The notes under the pieces were generated by a model that saw only the letters and a program-made list of their open reading frames with translations, did no database searches and was not told the origin of the DNA. 64,000 bases of DNA, taken from Protea cynaroides. Its lineage: Eukaryota > Streptophyta > Magnoliopsida > Proteales > Proteaceae. Position numbers and translations under genes: made by a program. This document shows positions 56,900-64,000 of this stretch, one piece after another (the first letter of the stretch is position 1; every line of letters starts with the position of its first letter). The stretch covers positions 57,277,007-57,341,006 of the forward strand of contig CM053269.1 of assembly GCA_028583415.1 (NCBI GenBank), written 5' to 3'.

Positions 56900-59687
56900 T
56901 AGGGAGGAGATTACTAATACAATTTCGACAAAATAAATAATTGTTGCCAACAGTAGCATCCATGGCTTTTATGAATTTTCAGTTTGAACCTTTGATGACG
57001 CAATTACTCGATAACGATGATAGTGATAAACAGAAAATCAATTAATCAGTTGTTTTCGGTTCTTTCGTTTCCTTCTAGTCACCGTTCATCCATTATGCAT
57101 GCCTTCTGCCCGTTGAAACTTGAAATACTAAAATGCCCCTTTATTTAACCTGAATAATAATACGCTCCCAGCCTGGAAGTTCCAGGTCATGTTTGGTCCT
57201 AAAAATAATTACCAAACTCTGACCTTTGAGTCAAAATAAAGTAAAATTAAAAATTAAAAATTAAAAATATTTCTCCCAAATTAACTATTTGTTTGAATCA
57301 TTCAAATACCCTAAAAACCAGTCGATCCAGACCGGTCATTGTTGATTAAGAGTGTGTCCTTGGTCAGTGGATCCATTCCCTCTCAATTGCATCATCCCAC
57401 CGTCTAAAGTAGACACTTTTTGGCATTCGTGGAGAATGCATCTACATGTGCATAGATGCATTCCAACGGATCGGATACAGTCATACAACAGGGATCTAAA
57501 CCGCCTTTTGGGTGTCTAATTCCATCCCATTGCCTTTACTGTGGTTATTATAGTGTAAACAAAAATTAAAAAAAAAAATGAAAGAGTGCCTGCAACTCTC
57601 TCATCCACAGCAAAAAAAAAAAAAAAAAATCCTCAAATTATCTCACTTATTATTTTATTTTTTATGAGAAGGCTCACTTATAATTGAATAAAATTTTAGA
57701 CAAAGGTTTCTCGCAACGCCAATATGGGAAATTGAATCAATAAGATAACAAAAATGAGAATAATAGTTCAGTAAAAGATCCATATTTGTTAATGGGAAAG
57801 CCCGATAAGACGCTAATCTTCCCCCTCCCCTTCCCCTTAATAAAAAACCCTCATTTTATATCATTCGTTATTTTATTTTATTTTTTATGAGAAATTTTAC
57901 TTATAATTTAATAAAATTTTGGACCACGGTTTCCCACAATGCGAATGTGGGAAATAGGACCAATGCGAGGGCAAAACTGGAATAGTTCAATAAGGGGAAG
58001 GGGTCCATATTTGTCAGTGGAGAGATAGGGTCAATGATAGACCCCATGGCTCATTTTATAAAAAGGCGTGGGAAAGGATCCAACTTGAGGAATCTTTTTC
58101 CCTTATACTTTTTTCATAAATTCACCAAGTCAACATTTGAGAATATGAACATCCAACTTATACCAAAAATACTGAAAAAGAAACAGTCCACCAAGGTCAA
58201 CATCAACATTTGATATTGTCACATAAATGGATTGGATAGATTGGTGTAACAATTCTATTGGATGTCTATTGAGTACTTATAAAAAAATTTATGGGATAGG
58301 GTTTCCACAATGCTAGCATGGGGTCCACAATACTAATGTGGTACAATAAAATATATCACTGATGAAACTCACCTGGTTTAGGGAAGAAAAATAATGTCAT
58401 AAAAGAAAGAGAAATAAAAATAAAAGTGAGAAAAATGTGGAAAAGAATCCCTAGATTGACGTTGTGGGAATTTTATCCCCAATATAAAAAGAGAGACGAA
58501 ACTATCAGATAAATAATGGGATAAAATTGTTAAGGCGTTTCTTACGAGCACCTCACAAGATACCTTACTTCTTTGCTCAAATACATACTTTTTTAAAATG
58601 AGAGTAATTATTGTCATTTCACATGTTTATTTTCGAAATCATGCATGACATTATATTTATATAACAACCCTTGACAATGATATAATGATTGATCACTTTA
58701 AAAAAAAAAATAGAATTTTACACGTAACTTTATAAACTTTTAAGAATTAAACAAAGGGATTCAAAATGAGTCTTGGTTTTTGACACCAACCAATTCCTTT
58801 TGGGGGATGGGCATTAGGGGCGTCGAAAATAGAGAATGTTATGAGTAACTCGTAAATAGGACAAGGGATAGAATGATAACTTTATAAAAGGAAGCGTGAG
58901 AAGGGGTTTGCATAGTTATAATATTATGAGGTGAAGGTGTGTGTTATGTAAATCCATTATTTAATAGAACTAAGACATTTTTTTTGCACGATGTTTCATT
59001 TCAATTATAGATTAATTCATGAAAATAAGTAAATAAATATTTTTTTGTTCAATAAAGTAAAATTATTTGGTTGCATTTGTTGGGAATAATTATTACCCCA
59101 ATGTTCACATGACACATGGAAAACAATAAAGACCAATCGACCCTTATACATGGAATGTAGCAAAGACTGATTAACCATGAGACGTGAAAAACAGACAAAG
59201 AATGGTCAAACTACACCAACATACAAGGGCAAGACAGACCTTTCACACAAGAAGATAAGACACATCCATCATTACGCATAATGATCAAAGGCAAAAGAAA
59301 CATTACACGAATGCACCTATAAATACCTCCAAGTGTCAAAATCAAATCACAATAATGTTTTAAGAGTTTTGTCTCGTTTTTCTTTTACACATATCAACTT
59401 AGCCTTAACCATTTCAGTCAGTACTTACCATAACCCTCATACCCCCGTATAATATATAAAAGTTCAGGCCTAAACCTGATTATTTGAGAATTAGAGTCCT
59501 AACTTAAACATTGAAGTGGTCACGAGGCATCAAATCCAATTCTACCTTTGCCTTGTTTTATTGTCTACAGGTTAAAGTCATAGTGGAAAATCTAAACGTG
59601 AATTATAGTAGCAACAACATTAATTAAAAATATTTCAAGAATAAGAATCGATTTGGTAGCTTAATTTGAAGAACATATTATATATTA
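56900..59687. other. Intergenic upstream of the thioredoxin gene
   Basis: Very AT-rich. Repeated words such as TTATGAGAA(A/G)G and AATAAAATTTTGGAC at about 57661-57700 and 57887-57925 suggest a partial internal duplication. No gene recognised; the thioredoxin promoter should lie near its left edge. Confidence 0.45.
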
Positions 59688-60270
59688 GGAAAATTTTCAT
59701 ATACACCCCAATAAGGATTGGAAACATCATCTACCTCCATAAAATTACAAAAACCTCATCTAGTATCCAAAAAGTTTGTTCCGTTAATCAACGAAGTCCA
59801 CTCCGTTAACAAAATTTCGTTAGTTGCTGACGTCAGTTGCGCTGAACATTTTAACGGACTATACTACCCTTTTAGGTTTGTTAAAAGACTAAAATACTCT
59901 TTTATTCATTTATTACCTTACCCCCAAATTTCCATTTCCTTTCATAACAGTGAAATTGGAAAAAAAAAAAATCGAAACCACTCTCAAGTCCTCTGTTCAT
60001 GAATCCTAAGTGGAGTCCAACCCAAGATTAAAGTAATCGGTATCTGCAAGCTATAGAACGAGATCCGCATTCAGAGAGTAGGGCATTTCGAGCTTGAGTA
60101 GCAGAACAATGGATACGATTTCGATGAAGAGGAAACCAGGCTTCACTGTCCACATAGCCGACCGTCTAAAAACCATATCTAGTTGATTTCTGAAACAAAT
60201 CGACCATCTTCTCTTCTTTAAATTTTGGATTTTGCATCTCTCAACACTCACCCCCTTTATTCAAGATCTC

Positions 60271-60309
<39 letters not shown>

Positions 60310-60923
60310 TTAAATTGATATAGCAATTGCAGATGAGAAAAGAGAAGGAGAAGTGAACCTATCAGTGACTCATTCGAAAACAATCAAAAACTCAAAACGA
60401 TGGTAGAAACAAATATTAAAATTGCTATCAAAGAAAAAAAATACAAGAAAACATCGATTAAATCCTTAAAACTGAACTCCCTTGGTGTCCCTGGTATTAG
60501 GGTTCACTGAAACTAAATACAAAATGGGAATTGTAAATTTCGACAGATAAAAAAACAAGAGTTGCAGCGGTGGTGTGCGGGCGTCGAAATCGGGGATGTC
60601 AAAATTTGAGTCTGAACTTGGAGTCGAGCGGAGCAAACCATGAGCGGAGGAAGGGGAAAAGTGAAAGCCGACGACAAGGCAAAGGGGACCAACGTAGAGG
60701 GGATTAGGGTTTGGGTGAGAATGAAACGGAAAGAAACACAGTTCCATTACAAAGGTCAGATTAGTCATTCATTATATTATTTTAATTTTTTAATTTTTAA
60801 TATGAAGGGTAAAACTGTATTTCAATAATTATGTCAGTTAGTTGGATGTGATTGAAGTTTTTGCAATCTTGTGGGGTTAGATGAGGTTTTCAATCCTTAA
60901 TGGGGTGTATATGAAAATTTTCC
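59688..60923. mobile_element. 1.2-kb Mutator-like nonautonomous element, copy 2
   Basis: Same termini and orientation as 48913-50130 and nearly identical throughout, including a (TC)n tract (about 60275-60307). Flanks TATATATTA (59679-59687) and AATATATTA (60924-60932) match at eight of nine positions. The two copies have unrelated flanks, so both are true insertions and not a segmental duplication. Confidence 0.87.
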
Positions 60924-61780
60924 AATATATTATTGTTTTGTTCTTCTTCAGTCCCAACATAGACATGTTGGAAGTTGGAAATTGCCAGTCTCGGTGAGAA
61001 CCATCCACTCGAAATCAAATCGATAATTGCTTCCATGCCTTCTGATTTGGATTTTGGAGACGGGTGCACACTCAGACGCTAACACATCTTGTAATGGGAA
61101 AATTTGCAGAGGAGCTTTCAAGACTAATTACAGGGGATTCAATGGAATAGATGGAATCGAAGTAACAGATGATGACGTTAGAAGCCATATGAACACCGGA
61201 GAGATATCGTGTTTGCAAGCTCTGCATTAATCCCTTTTCTTGGTTTCTATTGCAAACGAATTGCAGAAACACCGATCCGAAACCTTTTGATCCAGATACT
61301 TATTCGAGAATGTCTTGTTGAATGTCGGAACGGAAGCTCGACCTTCGACCTCTGCAGCAACAGCAAAGAATTGTTTCTCGTTCATATCGAAAGGTTGGAG
61401 GGAGGGAAGAGGTTCAACTGATGACAACATTGTCATTTCCTTCGACGGAGAGCTCGAGAACTTAATCGACTTTGCTTTTTCTATATATATAAGGGAATGT
61501 TGAATGATACTTCCGTGATGCACATGGAACCTTCAATTATTGGTTCTCTTATTTAAAAATATATATTTAAGGTTGAGTAAAAACGTTTTTGGTAATTTTA
61601 TTTTTTAATGTAATGATCTTTATGTCTTTATCAAGTTGCTGTTGTCTTGCACGGTTCGATAGATACGTGTAATGATGTTTCATTTTATCATATAGTATAA
61701 ATGTATAACATTTTTTTTTATAATAGATAATGAAAAAATAAGATATCAAATCATTTGACACATTGTCAAATGTCAATAAA
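60924..61780. other. Intergenic with unassigned open frames
   Basis: Higher GC than its surroundings at 61000-61480 and open on both strands (61027-61230 and 61209-61421 on +; 61227-61523 on -). This may be an exon remnant, but no domain is recognised. Confidence 0.4.
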
Positions 61781-61909
61781 AAAACCCCATATATAAAAAC
61801 CTCAATGTTTGATTTCATGCCTCTCGAAGCATATTAGATAAATAAGAAAACCCCATATATAAAAACCTCAATGTTTGATTTCATGCCTTCCGAAGCATAT
61901 TAGATAAGG
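61781..61909. repeat. 66-bp tandem duplication
   Basis: Two copies of a unit starting AAAACCCCATATATAAAAAC and ending CATATTAGATAA (from 61781 and from 61847), differing by only a few bases, so recent. The right end touches the MITE at 61908. Confidence 0.85.
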
Positions 61910-62138
61910 ATTTAAATTGTCTTCTTCCAGTGGTAGTGGGAGGATGGAGACGCTCTCGTTGGATGATCGACAAGTGACTCTTGAGAGCATTCAAGCCCTG
62001 TCCAAACCGACATCCCCTGTCGGCTCAGCTTGTAGGCTCGATGTCGACTCAAACATGAGGCTCGGATTCTCCTAAGAATCACGTGTCGGTCATCCTACGA
62101 TGGTATCCCCATCCTCCCAGAGGAGAGGATGCGGATCC
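61908..62138. mobile_element. Palindromic MITE, GGATCC family, diverged
   Basis: 231 bp. Right end reads (in reverse) GGATCCGCATCCTCTCCTC; the left end GGATTTAAATTGTCTTCTTC aligns to it with substitutions, and the inner arms share GATGATCGAC/GATGACCGAC. Flanks ATTAGATAA (61899-61907) and ATCAGATAA (62139-62147) match at eight of nine positions. Confidence 0.7.
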
Positions 62139-62936
62139 ATCAGATAAAGGGTTATTCTGTGACACCAACTGGCATCGTGTTGAAGAACACTGATTTCTTT
62201 TGGGGGCGGGGATTGAGGGAGCCTAAAGTAGGGGTATGATGGGTATATTGTAAATTGGGTTGGGGGGGGGTCCACTATCAACATGGTTGGGTTGATTTCA
62301 AATTAATTAAGGCCGGCTTAGTTCGGGCCCGAACCAATTTGGTCCCAAAATGTCAGGGATTTGGACATATGGTGGTCAACCCCATCGCACCAAAGTAAGA
62401 TTGCACCCCTTACCGAGCCAGTAAATGAACCTAAAACCGAATCAGCCCAAAGTTGTCCGATAAGGACAACCTGATAACAAACAGACAACGGATCGACCCG
62501 TTAATTAATGTGCATAGTGTAGCCCACCAAGTCTGAAGTTCTTAATGAACATGTTTCGATCAGACTCTATAAAATCCGACACCAATTTGACTCAGACCAG
62601 TCCGTTGACACCCCTGGCTAAAAACACATCTCATAAACAATATTTAAAGTAATTTGATCACACTTTTTACTTTGTGCACAGTTTATGCACTCAAACAACT
62701 AATATAAACTGAAAACAACTAACAACCCATACATGCATGCATTCTACATTAAAATTGAAATACATATTGAAAGAAGCAAGGAAAATAGACAAAACTTTTG
62801 CATAAAAATGGTAATAATCATAAAATTTCATTGCATTTATAAGATCCCAGGAAAACTTTTGCATTAAATCATGAATGATGGAAACTTTATAGAGTTGATA
62901 TGGCTTTAATGGCAGCTCCTCGAGGCATGAAATATA
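62139..62936. other. Intergenic with a hAT-like end
   Basis: The stretch to about 62610 is rich in ACCGAA/CCGACA words and ends TTGACACCCCTGGCT, the style of a hAT MITE right terminus. The left end and duplication were not found. No gene. Confidence 0.4.
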
Positions 62937-63043
62937 GTATCGAAATCCTCTCCTCCCAGAGGTTCAGGAGGAGAAGCGGTGGGCTTGTTAGATGGCTGAC
63001 ATCTGGAGCTCGAGAGGGGCTCGGGAGGAGAAAGTGTGGATCC
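62937..63043. mobile_element. Palindromic MITE, GGATCC family, internally deleted
   Basis: 107 bp, with GTATCGAAATCCTCTCCTCC at the left and GTGTGGATCC at the right, as in the element at 361. Flanks TGAAATATA (62928-62936) and TGAAGTATA (63044-63052) match at eight of nine positions. The loop is shortened relative to the 170-bp form. Confidence 0.75.
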
Positions 63044-63202
63044 TGAAGTATACTAGTATAGCATCAAAACTGGACTGAAGTCCACAGTTTCAGCATAATA
63101 AATTAAAATAATAAGTATATTCTCTCCATTCACACTTACAATATAAGGAAGGTGTTTACAACAGAATCAGCTAATCCAACCTTGCACTAGGTAAGCAATT
63201 TA

Positions 63203-63427
63203 GTGCCAAGCAAAAGGTACTGAGTTCAATTCTTCTTACTATCTTAGGGTCACTCACACGGGGTGTTAAGTGTTCTTTATTTTCTACTATAGGTGCAAGT
63301 AGAATGGTTCTCAATTAACCTTGGAATGACCCGATCTATGTAGTTGTAGGGTTAGTATGGGCCCGTAGGATTAGTTAGGCCAAAAAGTTTGGATATCCGT
63401 CGTCAGTGAAAAAAAAAAAAAAAAAAA
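63203..63427 (+). mobile_element. tRNA-derived-type SINE with 14-bp duplication
   Basis: Body with a B-box-like GAGTTCAATTC near the start and a long A-tail at its end. AGGTAAGCAATTTA is repeated exactly at 63189-63202 and 63427-63440, a target duplication of the length produced by LINE-type retrotransposition. The family name is uncertain; GACCCGATCTATGTAGTTG is shared with plant SINE tails I have seen. Confidence 0.78.
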
Positions 63428-63953
63428 GGTAAGCAATTTAATGGCTTTAAAATTTGAATACCAGATTATTTAATATTCGACGAGGCATGGAAATAAATAA
63501 ACCATGGAACATAAATCCATCTCCCATTGCATATTCAACTCCTAGATGAAAATAACCTTTGTTACTCCAATGTATAAATGGAACCCACATTCAAACAAAA
63601 TGTGATTTTAATTTACCCAGCATTCATGGAGGGGAAAAATTATGAAAGCTTTAATTTTTCAATAATCTCACCTCTCTATTGAGATTTCAAGACAAGTCCA
63701 CCGAAAAAAAAAAGGAATCTCATTTAGCAATTCCCATGTATAAGGCAACACATTCAGCAACAGTGGCAGGAAATCAAATGATGTTGGATTTTCGGAACAT
63801 TGCCCAGGCTACAAAATTTTAATTATTCAATAGCTCAAGTCACCAAACTTCATCTTTTACAAAGATTTCGGTGGTTTAAACACAACCCACGTGGATTCCA
63901 GCAGTTACAACGTGAAAATTAGATAGTAAACAGAAAACTGGAAGCATCATGAT

Positions 63954-64000
63954 TAGAGATGTAAATGGATTGTATTCGAAATGGATATATCATTATCTAA
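63954..64000. mobile_element. hAT-like terminus cut by the window end
   Basis: TAGAGATGTAAATGGATTGT resembles the terminus at 2152 (TAGGGATGTAAACGGATC). Only the first bases are in the window. Confidence 0.35.

Noticed and set aside
61227..61523. 98-codon minus-strand frame
   Set aside because: No recognisable domain and opposed by open frames on the other strand; described only as an unassigned region.
1..64000. CRISPR arrays, operons, riboswitches, intact tRNA or rRNA genes
   Set aside because: None seen. The sequence is plant nuclear DNA, and the only tRNA-like sequences are SINE heads and one organelle fragment.

Overview
This is a nuclear, AT-rich, repeat-dense window from a flowering plant. 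The host genes have many GT-AG introns and plant-type orthologues (FERONIA-class receptor kinase, h-type thioredoxin, eIF2-beta, SRP receptor beta). The repeats are typical of plants: Ty1/copia and Ty3/gypsy debris, LINE tails, Au-type SINEs, PIF/Harbinger, hAT and Mutator-like MITEs, and organelle DNA in the nucleus. The species cannot be named from sequence alone; the gene sequences do not look grass-like.

Layout. 1-13079 is a rearranged, gene-poor block: a 3.5-kb segment is present twice in direct orientation (1-3526 and 9541-13079). Between the copies lie two inverted 0.8-kb arms (3527-4319 and 8832-9641) around a BAHD acyltransferase remnant and a damaged PIF/Harbinger gene pair (Myb-like ORF plus DDE nuclease). 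14.8-16.4 kb is a dead LINE split by a hAT-type MITE. 17351-20850 (+) is the SRP receptor beta gene without a recognisable first exon. 23766-29171 (+) is a complete nine-coding-exon eIF2-beta gene. 30.9-33.2 kb holds a gypsy fragment followed by an organelle-DNA mosaic (cox1 end, plastid-type rps8/infA, atp4), the atp4 copy being split by a solo LTR. 36414-39098 (+) is an intact intronless FERONIA-like CDS with an intron in its 5' leader. 41224-55081 (-), with a leader exon to about 56.8 kb, is a four-coding-exon thioredoxin h gene swollen by transposons. 57-64 kb is intergenic and carries MITEs, a second copy of a 1.2-kb Mutator-like element and a SINE.

The host genes are unrelated housekeeping or signalling genes with no shared pathway: protein targeting to the ER (SRP receptor beta), translation initiation (eIF2-beta), cell-wall and RALF signalling (FERONIA class) and redox control (thioredoxin h). 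No operon-like or defence-like system was seen. The most informative content is the set of exact insertion footprints (target-site duplications), which gives the order of nested insertions, and the inverted/direct duplication at the left end. I found no convincing new biological system.
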